A stretch of 64,000 nucleotides of DNA, taken from the NCBI GenBank assembly GCA_026874595.1, contig CM049311.1, positions 18,749,676-18,813,675 on the forward strand. The letters are read 5' to 3'. The DNA is from Sipunculus nudus. Taxonomy: Eukaryota > Annelida > Sipuncula > Golfingiida > Sipunculidae. Below, one piece after another: positions 22,354-33,804 of this stretch (position 1 is the first letter of the stretch; each line of letters begins with the position of its first letter). Below the pieces are notes generated by a model that saw only the letters and a program-made list of their open reading frames with translations, did no database searches and was not told the origin of the DNA. A program made the position numbers and the translations under genes.

Positions 22354-25168
22354 CCGGGACACGCGCCAGATGTGATTAACAATGATTACGCAAATCATAC
22401 GTGAACACTGAAGACACGAAATAACTAGCAGCAACATATGCTAGTAAACCGATATTATTCTAGAATAACAAAACCCTTAAATAGGCTTATTTAGCATAAA
22501 ATAAGATATTTTTGTTGGAAAACTTTTAAATGGCTGACATCTTAATACTTTAAATGTATCAAGAGTTTAAAATAGTATTTTAATGTAAAATATCATCGAA
22601 TCCCGATGTTGACTGACAGCTATCCCGAACAAAATCCGAACGGGCTTTTACGTATTAAACAGCGCTAGCGAAAGGCTATAAGCCATCCAACAGCACGTAA
22701 TATGAATAATAAAAACAAGGGTGGCTTTTTCGAAAGGTGCGGTATTTTCCGCGTAAAATGTGAACAAGTTCAGTAAATGTCGACGCTATTAGCTGGCTTT
22801 CACAGAGATATACACGGAGACACGCACGATAAAAGGAGGAGTGTAGATTAATCATTATGAATAAGAAGCGGCGAGTTCTAAATTCAAATTACATAGAAAT
22901 ATTTAATAGTTAGCATAAAATAAGACAAGATAATTACATGGGTGAAATAGTTATAGGCCCTGGCAAGGTAAAGTTTATATAAATAACTAGCGGTAATTTC
23001 ATATTTCATGACAAATTCTTGATTCCACGGCCTTTAATCCGTACACGTAATTTGGGGCAGTGCCATAGATCTTAACAAATTTCTGCGACTTGCATAATAG
23101 TTCATTGGTAAGAGAACAGGAGGAAGTGCTTGGAATAATTAGGGTCAATTAGCAAACGCAGGTTATAAAGATAAGCTCAGTCCCGGCTGACTGACCAGTG
23201 GCCTCCACACGCCTGTCAATCAACAATGTGGCGTGTACCGCCAGTAAATATTTAACTAATAAGCTATTGAATACCCTGTTGATTCTCGCCGAACTCACGC
23301 CTGGCCCTGTATACTCCCAAACTGGGCTTGACATCAGAATTAAAATTTTCAGTTTTCTAACTGATACAATATAACTCCAGGAAAGTGTTTTCTTGTGACA
23401 AGATAGATATAACAAACAATTTTAAGGTCACGGTTTTTCACAAGAGTGTCAATTTTACGATTCTTGAGTTTTAGATCTCATTCTAATTTGAATGCAGACC
23501 TTGCATTTCGCTTTTTCCGTTCATGAAGCGGAAACGCAGTCAGCTGCTACCGCCTTCCCCGCTCCTTAATCCACTCTTTTCCTATGTTTCTGCTTCGGGA
23601 GTGCATACCCCCTCCGTTTGAACATTGCTGTTCAGAATCACTGGGTCTGAGTCTGACGACATAAGCAAAAAAAGAGTTGACAAGTAAACCTTGCGGCTTG
23701 TAAACAACAGGATGCCACTTAAAATGAAAGTGATGAGTCACATCCATTACAAATACACCATTTATGTTTTTTAATAATTACATCCCCAGGTATTTTATCC
23801 TTTATGTGTTTTTAAGTAATAAAAATTACGATTAAACACCACGGGCTCAGGCTGCAGAAGATGAAGTTTATAATCATGGCACTGCAATGTTGGACAGCCT
23901 GAACGAAATCCAGGATCCTCGCATGCATAGGTGCCAAGCCGGTCCCACCTAGGAACCTCGTGTTATAGAGAAGCTACGGGAGAGGATATAAGGTCATTTG
24001 AGAGGACCCAGGATATATTTAAGTTCATAGTTTACACTTGTTATACGTGTTTGGGACTTTCAAACCTTTTTGGGAGTTGCAACCATTTTGGTTGAGGATT
24101 ATTATAACTGTCAGACATAATATGCATACACATCCAAAACACGGACAGTCAAATGTCAGTTGGTACCGGTTTCTTGTTTTCCTTCAGTCCGGGATTTCGT
24201 CCTATTTCAATTTCATCAGAGCTAAATGTCAATTATTTCGCATCCTTCCGGGACAATTTGTCTCAACTACCAAACTTTTAGATAAAAATGTGTTAAATTT
24301 TAAGGCAAACTTTTTACATTTAATTTGCGCCTTCTAACAAAAAATTACTTATTCCGTCAAGTTCTTAAAAAAAAATGTCACATGATTGGCCTTGAAACGA
24401 TTCTAACTTACATTTTTTAGAGGACTTTATTACCTTCGTCACTATATTTATATCTTCGCCACAAGCTTATCAAACACATCAGATGCCAGAAAGGCAACAG
24501 ACCATTCAGAGATGCTAACAGACCATTCAGAACAACAACTAACGTTTGCACACTATTTAGTTAGAAAGAGAAACACTACTCATTTATATGTAAAACTAAT
24601 CAGATTTCTTTTTCATTCCTCGAAAGACAAACTTAATTTTAATTAATTAAAAAATCTTAATTAATTCCTGGACCCTTGCCATTGCTTGATGAACCCAGGT
24701 GAAGGGTCGGGTGAAAGAGATTTACTTGCCCGCTGTAGGGCATGAGCTAGTTAACAAAAAAAAATCAAACGTTTACTGAATAAAAATCACCTTTTAATAA
24801 AACACAAGCGGCTTCCCAATAAGGGGAATTTTGCATAAAATCTTACCAATATTTTACCAAGAATACACCTTTTATCTCAAAACACAAATTTTTATGAATT
24901 TAGCTCTCCTGCTACCTATTATATCTTAATGGCTTTGCAACTGGACCTCGCCTGGAAGAGTTCGACGTGACGTCATAATGTGGATGACGTAGATCTTCAT
25001 GCGGTTTAGCGGGATTCTCGAGTTTGGCTATGCGTACTGGACTGTACCACACCCACACATGGCACAATGTTCCTAATATTACATATTTCAAGTGAGAATG
25101 TAAATACAGTTTTTCTGGCATTATGGGCTCTGTCGTTCCATCATATATAAAATTGTATCTAATTACCA

Positions 25169-25233
25169 CCTGATGAAGAAGCCTGTGTGCTTCGAAGCTT
25201 CGTAAATTCCTTACTCTAACACGACTATACCAC

Positions 25234-25275
<42 letters not shown>
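25169..25275 (+). other. Degenerate hammerhead-like motif and (TTA)n tail, unit A
   Basis: CCTGATGAAGAAGC is followed by CTGTGT and GCTTCGAAG. GAAGC and GCTTC can pair as a 5-bp helix between CTGATGA and GAAG, resembling the hammerhead layout CUGANGA - helix II - GAAA. One extra A lies at the helix base, and the final A of GAAA is lost. Downstream come ACTCTAACACGACTATACCAC and a TTA microsatellite at 25234-25275, suggesting the 3' end of a retroposon. No coding remnant adjoins it. Confidence 0.35.
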
Positions 25276-25283
<8 letters not shown>

Positions 25284-26444
25284 TATTTATATGAAAACCT
25301 AATGAGACTCTTAAAATACATTTAGTGGAGAGATTTTAGAAAGAAATTTTTAAAATAAAAAGTATCATTTACATATTGCTAAACGACAATAGACAATAGA
25401 CAATTAAACAAGACACTTATTATAATAATTAAATAAAGTCACGCTGAAGAATGTTTATAAATCAAAACAACTGTAATTCTTACACTACCTCATCCAGGAA
25501 TAGCTATCTTACTTTTGCATTATTTACCTTTTTAGGTAATAGGCTATGATTCTTCATTGATGTTTGTACTTTTGGAAAATATCAACTCCTTCTAGTGTAG
25601 TGTATCAGAATGAAAAATCATGGAGTATGTTAGCTACCTTATACCTCACTAAAGCTATTATTTTCTAATCTTTATTTAACCAACAAATCCGTCATTAAAC
25701 ATGCAGTTTAGGAGATAAACAGACACTTACGCTTGTCGTCCAACATGCAGGTTGCACAGATCACTGAGGGTCTTGTAATCATTTGTTGTGCTTCAGGTAT
25801 GTTAACCATTTATGGGGTAGCTTTGCTGATGTAATTAATCTTTCCTTATTGATCTGTACATCCTGGGGAAATGCAAAAAGCAGTTTCAATCCTTTCGTGA
25901 GTTTCATCTCATCAAGATTTATGTTGATGCGAGGTTTTGATAAACAACAAGATTGGCCACATTACCGAGCGATTCCTATCATAATATAGATCACATACAA
26001 CTTTGCAATTTACAACAACAATTTTGTCAAGTCTCCTTGTTCATGAGTAATCGAGACACAGTTTAAAAATTAGTTTTAGTGCGTCATAAATGAAGTAACT
26101 TTATTAACACGGAAACATAAATATCATCAACACATTTCCCCTCGTTTAAAATGTCCGCATCCATTATATAATGTTGTTTTGTATACGTTGCTCTATAGAC
26201 AATCGTATCTTATTAATCTGTATCATTACATTGCCACAGTCATGATTTTCCATTCGTAACGCGTAGCGAAATTTTAACCAAGTAATCTCGGCCCATCAAT
26301 ATATCTCAGAAATTAGGCAAGATGGGTAACTATTATTGACAAGATCTTCAAACAAAATCACCGATGTTTGTAAAATAAACTCATTTTGATCCTTATTGAT
26401 ATAAATTTATAAAATAGTGCACGTTAATAGTTTAGACTTACAGA

Positions 26445-27145
26445 AAGTCCAAGTTTAGTGTGGTATAGGGATGACGTAGGTGTAATAAATCGTTTTGGTT
26501 CTCACAACGTTGCCGTGCGATGAACAGCTGGGTCGTTACGCTGACCTACAGGCTCGTTCTGTCTCAAAACAAAAAAAAGTTATACAGCTCTTTGTCGGTG
26601 GGTTAATCATTTGCTGTGCTAGGATTTCTTCTGGCCAGTAAACATTTACCTATTTGTTTTGCAGATGTTATTCATTTCCCATTTTTATTCATACAATCAT
26701 ATTGAATGTTCATCGTAGCAAACATCTTGACATTTTGACCTGAAATTTCTGATAGTGTCTTGTTGGCGTGTTAGGATAAATGCAGGATAGACCACATCAA
26801 AGAGCATCTGACATTATTTGAACTTTTTTTCTGGTAACGGTTCTTCTCTAGTACATCGATGCATGTGCGTTCTAGACACCAGCATAAAAGGAACATTTAT
26901 TGCATCTGATTTAAATCGTGTAAGCATGTCAACTTCAAAACGGTATTCAGATACCTCTCACCCTCTTTGTCAACATAGTTAGAAAATGTTATTACCGTCT
27001 CTAAAACAGACAGTGCAAACCAATAATCTCTAATTTTTGGCATAAAATTAATGTTAACGTATTAAAAGTCTGTTAAGACATGCTAAATCGTTTTTCATGA
27101 TTAAACAATTTAGCCTGGTACACTCGGAGAGATAAACACTCCTAA
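26445..27145. repeat. Older ~750-bp module, second copy in unit A
   Basis: This is the partner of 18250-18990. It ends where the LINE fragment begins. The equivalent copy in unit B continues further right with the TGTTAAGAAA-like block, showing that A's copy is cut short at about 27145. Confidence 0.7.
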
Positions 27146-27184
27146 CATTATATACACTATTGTATATATATAATTAACTAATTA

Positions 27185-28355
27185 ATAACTAAAGTGATGA
27201 ATGATCTTAGGCCTTTTGCACTTAAATCTATTCTCGCAAAATCTTTGGAGCGAATTGTTCTTAACAAATTACCTCCAAATGTTAAACCAATGCTAGATCA
27301 ACATCAGTTTGCATATTCATCCAACAGATGCACAAGCGACGCAATTGCAACATTAACTGATTATATTTATCAACACCTATACAGGGACCCCAGAAATTAT
27401 GCCAGATCACTTTACTTTTATAATTCTTCAGCCTTCAGTACAATACAGCCACACATTATGACAAATCAGCTCTGTAGGTATAACATTCCTCCTTCCTACT
27501 GTCTTTGGATTCTAGATTTTCTCTCGGATAGAAGACAACATGTTAGAACAAGCAAAGAAACTTCTTCAAATATGGTCATAAATACTGGTGCTCCACAAGG
27601 CTGTATTCTGTCTGCCATCTTTTTTTCATGCTATATATAAATAATTCGTCTGTGAGCCTTTCATATTGTAAAATTATCAAATATGCAGACGACTATGTCA
27701 TTCTAGGCCTGATACACAAGAATGATAAATCGCTCTACAGGAAAATTATTCAATATGTGACTGTTTGGTGTGAGGAACACTACCTTCAAATAAATGTGAA
27801 GAAGTCTAAAGAAGTAGTCTTTGATTTTAGGAGATCATAATCTGTAATTACCCCAATTGCTATCAAAAATGAAGATGTAGATATTGTAGAAAATTATAAA
27901 TACTTAGGATTTACTATTGACAGAAATCTGAATTGGAAAGAACGTGTTGAATCAATCCAAGAAAGCAAACAAAAGATTATATTTCCTTTATTATCTAAGA
28001 AAGCTAAATATTGACAAAACCATAATTACCATGTTTTATAATTCAGTAATTTCAGGTCCTTACTTATTCACTAGAGTGCTGGTTTACAAATTTAGCTGAT
28101 AAGTTAACGAAACAGTTCAATAATACTAGGAAGAGAAGTTGGAGAATAACTAGTACTTCTCTTGCCACACACCAGGAAATCTGTGAAACCAAAACAATGG
28201 CCTTTCAAAGGCCATGAATGACACAACACATCCCCTATATTCAGAGTTCCGTTTTTTACCTTCAGGTAAAAGCGTAGATACAATATTCTGCAGAACAACT
28301 CATTTTTAAAAAATCTCTCTACCATACAGTATTAAACTTTATAACTCACAACCCA
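27185..28355 (+). pseudogene. 5'-truncated LINE reverse transcriptase, CR1/L2-like
   Basis: Conceptual translation gives the second half of a non-LTR retrotransposon reverse transcriptase. In order: DLRPFALKS near 27205 (fingers), SSAFSTIQP near 27432 (motif A), TGAPQGC near 27590 (motif B), KYADDYV near 27680 (motif C), WCEEHYLQINVKKSKEVVFD to 27825, and NYKYLGFTID near 27895. A C-terminal EFRFLPSGKS block lies near 28250, as in CR1/L2 and Jockey-group LINEs. It is dead. The start is missing, there is a frameshift near 27630, an in-frame stop at 27838-27840 and further breaks. The first catalytic aspartate of motif A is replaced by tyrosine, although YADD is intact. It lies in unit A only, between the older duplicon and the start of the recently duplicated block. 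The region to 28430 is its short AT-rich 3' end with TTTTATCA repeats. Clade assignment within CR1/L2/Rex1 is uncertain. Confidence 0.85.
28197..28215. repeat. Perfect 19-nt palindrome in the LINE
   Basis: ATGGCCTTT and AAAGGCCAT pair around a single C. It lies inside the decayed C-terminal part of the LINE; no function is implied. Confidence 0.5.
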
Positions 28356-29184
28356 CAAAGACATTTAATGTTTTGAATTATGTGTTTTACCTGCAGAGTT
28401 ATCTGTTTTATCATTTTATCATTTTACATTTTACAACTGTGACCTTAGAGGTGTTTGCACTTATAAAAAATATAATATAATAAATATCATAAAAAATATA
28501 ATGGAAATTTTAATTTTTCTTTACTGTGAAGTTGAAATATTAGAAAAAAAAATAAATACGGTGATTGGCACTTTTTTAACTGAACCTTGCTTTAGAAAAA
28601 AAAAACATTGGTTGCTTCAATGAAACTGCATAAATTAGCCGTACGTATAAACTCCTTGCACAAACAGGAAAGAAATGTCCCAGGATTTACATTTCAACAA
28701 TATTTTCTGAACTTCATGGAGGGAGATCTAAAATAAAACTCAAATTACACCTAACTTAAAGGGAAAGGGAAGTGCAAGAACTGCAATGGCCATATGTTGG
28801 ACAAAAGATGGTGATATACAAAATTTACCCTTCGCTGGGCTGCTATCAAAATTGCAAATGGGCAAAATATTATAAACTACTAGATTTGCTCCAAGTCACA
28901 GAAAATGATGAAAGCAGTTGATTGGACATTTTTATTAGATACACATAAAAGATTTTACAAACTCGCACACATATGCAGTGCATTATGTTACAATACTCTA
29001 CAAACATCTGGGTAACCTCCTTTATATACCACCATATATTGTCATCATGGCAGTGTCTTTCAGATTTCGCATTCATGATTGTGAGACTGCATGACATATC
29101 ATTTGCATGAAAACTATTGCACAAAAAGTGATATGCTTATTGCTTTAAAATGTTATGACAGATTATTTTTTTCAAGCTCTTTAA

Positions 29185-29620
29185 GTCAAACCACTGCTGA
29201 GATATGAGTGATTTTGTCCCATGGCACACAAACAGACGGGGGCTGTGCAAAAAATGTTGTAGGTGACAACAACAGGAGGATATGTCAAACCAGTTCTGAG
29301 ATATAAGCCCGGATGTCTGCAGCCTAAACGTGAAAGTAGGTGGCGCCGCCTGTCATAAAATCAAGAAAACTATCTAGTATGTATACACATGCAAAATTTC
29401 AGATGGATAGGTCCAACCACGACAAAGATATGAGTGATTTAAACCCAAGGCAGAATAACTGATGGACGCTATGCAAAAATGGCTGCTGATGGTAACACCA
29501 TTTATTGTGTATGTTATAAAGCGACCCAAGAGCTACTTTCCTGCATAATTTTAGCCCGATTCAAACGTGTCCGAAGATATGTTGGTTAATGTGTCAAAAA
29601 AGACGCATAGTTAGATGCAC
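29185..29620. repeat. Degenerate ~100-150-bp minisatellite, copy 1
   Basis: Four imperfect repeats are recognisable by (G/A)AGATAT(G/A)AG-type cores near 29200, 29300, 29426 and 29574, preceded by GTCAAACCA/GTCCAACCA words. The next 150 bases hold an AGGTCAGAGGTCA pair (29634-29646) and a CTGT run (29752-29774). No gene is seen from 28431 to 31167. Confidence 0.55.
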
Positions 29621-31167
29621 TGAGGAGCGGAAAGGTCAGAGGTCAACGTGAAATTTTGGCTCCAGTTCACATGTGACCTTATAATGGTGTCAATCTTGTG
29701 CCGGGATCTGGGGAATTGTTATGAGTTATTTCAGGCTCGCAAGTTAAATTCTCTGTCTGTCTGTCTATCTGTCTGTAGGAGAACTTTCACTAACAGTTGA
29801 ATGCAGATGGTTTATTATAATCTTTATTATACAACCAACCGAATTCTACATATTTTTAGCAGCCATGTCATCCTGTGGGTGAGGAATAAAATAATATAGC
29901 TGTCTAAGCCCTGTCAGCACTGGAAACTGACTTAACTTAACATGCACAGTTTTCTTGCTGTCTTGACACCAGTGGCACAGCAGGGTGATCACTTGATTAG
30001 ATAATAATGAGGTGTGGCAAAATACCAGATGTCTTCAGGGAGTATACAGGGTAGATTCTGCCAGGCAAACCAGGGGAAGCTGTGAATGTTTGGCTTTTAA
30101 ATGATTTAAATGGATATTAAATTCGTTCAAATGCAACATTTCCACAACATGGCAATTGGCATCTTCTTGATTACTTAGGAAATGTTTTGTACATTTGAGT
30201 GGAAACAGCTTTACAATAACAGAAATACATATCATCCAAACCGTGTAATTAATGAAAATGCTAAAGTTCTGCAATAAGAGAATGAAGAACGATTGTTAAA
30301 GTAGTGTTACTGTAGTTGGCAAAGGTCGAGTCAACGGTTGTACAATAAGTAGATATATTATAAACCGATTTGATATTATCTCACACTCCTTCATTCATAT
30401 TATCAGTCATTATTCTAGAAATATCAAAACTAAATATTTTGAATTTACAAGAATTATCACATACCCCGATTCAATCCATTAAGTAATAATCAATTTAAAG
30501 TATATATAAATATATATTTGATTTGTATATGTAAATTGCTTGACTATATGTTAATATATTAAGGTTAAAATAGGAAGGTCTACTTATTAAAAAAAACAGT
30601 ACATGTATATATTTTAGATGTGCAAGTGCTTGATGAGAAAGTATATTATAACAATATGTAAAATTTAATTTAAGAATGTCTATTGATTATAGATTATTAT
30701 TTTTATAACTATTATTATTATTATTATTACTTTTTATTATGATGTATTTGCAAATTGGTTATTTCATCACTTCTTCTTCCATACTCAGTTTTAAGATACA
30801 GTGTTACTTGGGTATAAGTTTATTAATTTATTATTATTATTATTATACTTTGTTTAATTGGTTGTTTTTTTTTTTTTTTTGTTTGTTTGATTTCTGTTTG
30901 TTTAAATTTTAATAGATCATAATTGTGATTTCTCCATTTTTGCTTGTATAATAAGACTTAAAATGTTGATTGTATTGAAGGAACTATAGGCCTGAGGTCT
31001 TTTTCCAAGATAAACTTTATCACGCTATTTACTTCAATCATTTGTATTTTATAAACTGATATTTTTATATTTAATGTCAAGTATGTATGAATCCTGATCC
31101 AAAGCTATTCACTTATCCATATTCATATAAATAAATTAATAAATAAATAAATATATATATATATATA

Positions 31168-31395
31168 CAGTTGTTGACAGTCTTATTTTTGCAAAACCTG
31201 ATGGCAGTGTGCTCAATGGGTGACCAGAGCATTTCTATGTTGTATAGAAAGAACTAAAGTAAGTTTTCGGCAGGCATTTCATGACTAATTAGTTTCGTAC
31301 CACACGCTCAGAGCGTGTGGCACTCTTCAGATGTTGTAGCCTAATAGTGCTGTGAATATCAGATGCGGGGGTCTATTGTAAAGTCACTGGGGCCA
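31168..31395 (-). repeat. Downstream pseudo-LTR, unit A
   Basis: It aligns directly with 33547-33756, starting CAGTTGT and sharing GGGTGACCAGAGCATTT, GCATTTCATGACTAATTAG and GCGGGGGTCTATTGTAA. It differs mainly by an 18-base insert that forms the long helix II of its ribozyme. Confidence 0.85.
31272..31342 (-). ncRNA. Hammerhead ribozyme, long helix II (unit A, downstream)
   Basis: On the minus strand the 71 nt carry every core element. Helix I pairs AGGC/GCCU and CAU/AUG around an internal loop UACAA/AAAU. Then come CUGAAGA, a helix II of 12 pairs with loop CUG (31297-31323), GAAA, and CUAAUUAG as helix III. Cleavage is expected after GUC, between 31283 and 31282. Helix III folds alone to only three pairs but is self-complementary over eight bases, which fits the dimeric hammerheads known from Penelope-like elements. 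The fold is read from the sequence; activity is inference. Confidence 0.88.
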
Positions 31396-31536
31396 GGATC
31401 AGCTGTGTGGTGTCATCCATCTTTGTTGAGGGGCGGCATCTGGTGTTTTCACTGGGCCGAGTGCTGGGGGCTGCGTATAAGGAAACCAGAGATAAATATC
31501 GTGCTGGTCTTTTCGTTGTAGCTTGTTTGGTGTTGT

Positions 31537-33495
31537 TATAGGTTCCGCAGCCGGAATTTATGTGCGTGTTTACATGCCGTCACAAATTCATTTCTTTTGT
31601 TTAGAGTTGCGAGTTGGGTTGGCATATAATTAAGTATTTCTTCCATAGGCACAAATTACATTTGTTTGTTGCCGGATATTTTTTGCACGTTTTTGCACGT
31701 TTGAGAATTTTCTATGTTATGTTGTGGCGCACGTTGTTATCCTTTAGTTCCCAGATATATTTACTAAGTTCTGTGCAATGTTTGCTGTCTGCATTCTTGA
31801 ACGAGGTTTTGTGGTTATTAAATCTGGTTTCAAGGGGTTCTCTGTTGAGACGACGTATGTCTGGTTTGCTTTATAATTGTTGTCTTAAGTGGTAACTGTT
31901 GCCTGATATATCACTGACTCTGTAAGGTATTGTCTGGGTATAGGGAAGTCTGCGGAATTTCTACAGTTGCATATTTTGGCTGGTGGTGTTTCGGGTTTTT
32001 TTGGAGATGATAGTTTTATTGTGCCCATCGATGTTCTGTTTTAGCTTGGTCATACAGCTGCAGCTGATTTTGATTGTGTTGCGGTTGAACAGTTTGGGTA
32101 GTACATGTTTTGGGGGAAATTCTTTATCAAGCATTTTAAAGAAATTTCGGCCGATTTTGGTGGCGACAATTTTGCTGTACGGTGGACTAAACCATATGAC
32201 GTTTCGCTGTCGTTTTTTTCTTTTGACTGCTGTTACTGTTTGTTCTCGGTGTAAATTTCAGTTGGGACTTGTATCCACTTTTTTGGAGTACTTCTTGATA
32301 TGAGGGTGTTGCTTGTTTAAAGGTTTCTTCATCACATGATATTTCGCTTAGTCTCTTGTTGATGGAATCTGGGATGTTCTTTATTGCCCTCCATGGGTGG
32401 TTGGATCTGTACGGTGCGTATTTTCCAGTCAAGAGGTTTAATGTTTATTTTTTTTATGTTTTCTATTTTGCGGGGGATAGTTTTATAACTCCAAGGCCAT
32501 CGAACCTTTAAAGACCAACAATTTTGTCATTTTTTTTTCTGATTTCTTACAGCAGGAATGTGCCGACTAGTTCACAAGTTAAGGTGCCGTTGAGCTGCCC
32601 ATTGTGACATTAAATAGTTTGGATGTAGCCCTTTCGCCCCAAGGTTTCTCCGAGTGGTATAAGAGAGCTTGTTTTGCATGTACGATGATTTTCCGTTCTT
32701 CTGCTATGATATCTACGTATTTCGAGGCGAAGTCGAGTGCAGCATCCAACAGGTTGGCCGTCATTGATGGATAGAAATCTATAACATCTATAAATGTTAT
32801 GAAGGGATATTTCTCTTTTAATCTGATGTTGTTGAACCTTGATAGAACAGCTGCCGTGTTCTTCCACTGGTTTTAACCTGAAAATTCTAGGACTTGGTTG
32901 TTGATTATGTCTAATAACGATTTGCTAATCTTCCCGACCTCGAGTTTTGATGGGTTTATGAGCCGGCATGGAGGATTATTGGCAAATTTTGGCTTGCGGG
33001 CTTTCAGTGTTATGAATGCCACTCGTTTGGCTGTTGTGTTAATTCTATCATCAAGCTTTAAAAATTCTGTAATATGTTTTGATTCTTACTCGATTGAGTG
33101 GATGACTATTTGGCTAACCTTTTTGTAGGTGTTTGTGATGTTCTTTTCCAGTAGCTCTATATACACTGGAGCCTCTAATTTGTAGAAATTGTTGGTTTTG
33201 TCTGCGGGTACAAGAAGTTCTTCTGTCGTTTTTATTTTCTTGTTGATGTCGGCTGATAATTGTTTTTAGAAACGACATTTCCGGTGTAGTTGATAGTGTC
33301 GTTCCAGAATTAAATCCAAAATTGTAGTCCGTATTGTAGTCGCGATCTAGTTTTGCTTCTGGATTCAAATCGAAGTAGGCTTTTCATCTCATGTGTTTGC
33401 AGAGGTGTTTCGTTTTCTCAATGAGGTTTCTGTTGTAAACTTTTTCATTTGGCAGCGGCATGTTTTTAGTGGAGTAATCGAAAGTAATTCGTTCC
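31537..33495 (-). pseudogene. Penelope-type RT / GIY-YIG endonuclease, decayed (unit A)
   Basis: Translated piecewise on the minus strand, the order is: an N-terminal MPLPNEKVYNRN block near 33450; LLVPADKTNNFYKL near 33190; motif A FIDVIDFYPSM near 32775; KLFNVTMGSS near 32610; remains of motif C near 32505; IKNIPDSINKRLSEI near 32370; IWFSPPYSKIV near 32190; the Cys-rich CNCRN block near 31965; and a GIY-YIG endonuclease region 31900-31690 ending with NKCNLCL. The frame ends at a TAA at 31537-31539. Together this is about the usual RT plus endonuclease length for the family. Damage includes multiple frameshifts and stops. YRDD has become stop-R-F-D, and a ~37-bp deletion near 32410 removes part of the block after YAPY, which unit B still has. 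Activity is excluded. Confidence 0.88.
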
Positions 33496-33546
33496 AAGTC
33501 AGCAGTTGTTGCAAACAGTGCTTAACATAAATGGAGCGTATAAATA

Positions 33547-33756
33547 CAGTTGTATATAGTCATATTTTGTTGCAAATACTGATGGCAGAGTGCTCGATGG
33601 GTGACCAGAGCATTTTGATGTTTTATAGAAAGAAGTAAACAAGGTTTTCTGCAGGCATTTCATGACTAATTAGTTTCGTTTGGCACTCTTCAGATGTTGT
33701 AGCCTGATAGTGCTATGGTTTATCAGTTGCGGGGGTCTATTGTAAGGTCACTTGGG
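33547..33756 (-). repeat. Upstream pseudo-LTR, unit A
   Basis: This is the direct partner of 31168-31395. Its ribozyme lacks the long helix II. Confidence 0.85.
33653..33705 (-). ncRNA. Hammerhead ribozyme, minimal helix II (unit A, upstream)
   Basis: The core bases, helix I and the CUAAUUAG helix III are the same as in the downstream copy, but helix II is reduced to GU/AC with loop GCCAA. The core is intact but the helix is probably weak as a monomer. Confidence 0.8.
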
Positions 33757-33804
33757 CCAGATGCCGGCCCTCAACAAAGATGGATGACACCACACAGCTG
33801 ATCC

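Larger units (their letters stand above)
16449..27145. repeat. Left part of large tandem unit A (older duplicon)
   Basis: This ~10.7 kb aligns colinearly with 35974-47490 (unit B) and with 56601-64000 (unit C). In the stretch starting at 17212 about 20 of ~100 positions differ from B; near 20,100 and 25,600 the difference looks closer to 10%. B and C differ at only about one per hundred in the stretch equivalent to 17212. A lacks a ~565-bp segment and one copy of a ~300-bp module that B and C share. The region is AT-rich, with small AT and AAT tracts (about 19360-19520). The short open frames are broken between copies. I see no gene. Confidence 0.9.
31168..33804 (-). mobile_element. Penelope-like retroelement, copy in unit A
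   Basis: The element reads on the minus strand. It consists of an upstream pseudo-LTR (33547-33756), a decayed RT-endonuclease frame, and a downstream pseudo-LTR (31168-31395) in direct orientation. A 48-bp inverted pair, 31396-31443 and 33757-33804, lies just outside or inside the pseudo-LTRs and differs at only one position. Each pseudo-LTR carries a hammerhead fold. This architecture is the accepted hallmark of Penelope-like elements. A short (TA)n lies directly at the right-hand terminus as read in the element (plus 31150-31167). Because unit B carries the same element at the same place, it inserted before the duplication. Confidence 0.9.

Noticed and set aside
25783-25989. Frame with a counterpart at 46174-46437
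   Set aside because: There is no domain, its start differs between copies, and the surrounding sequence is equally conserved.
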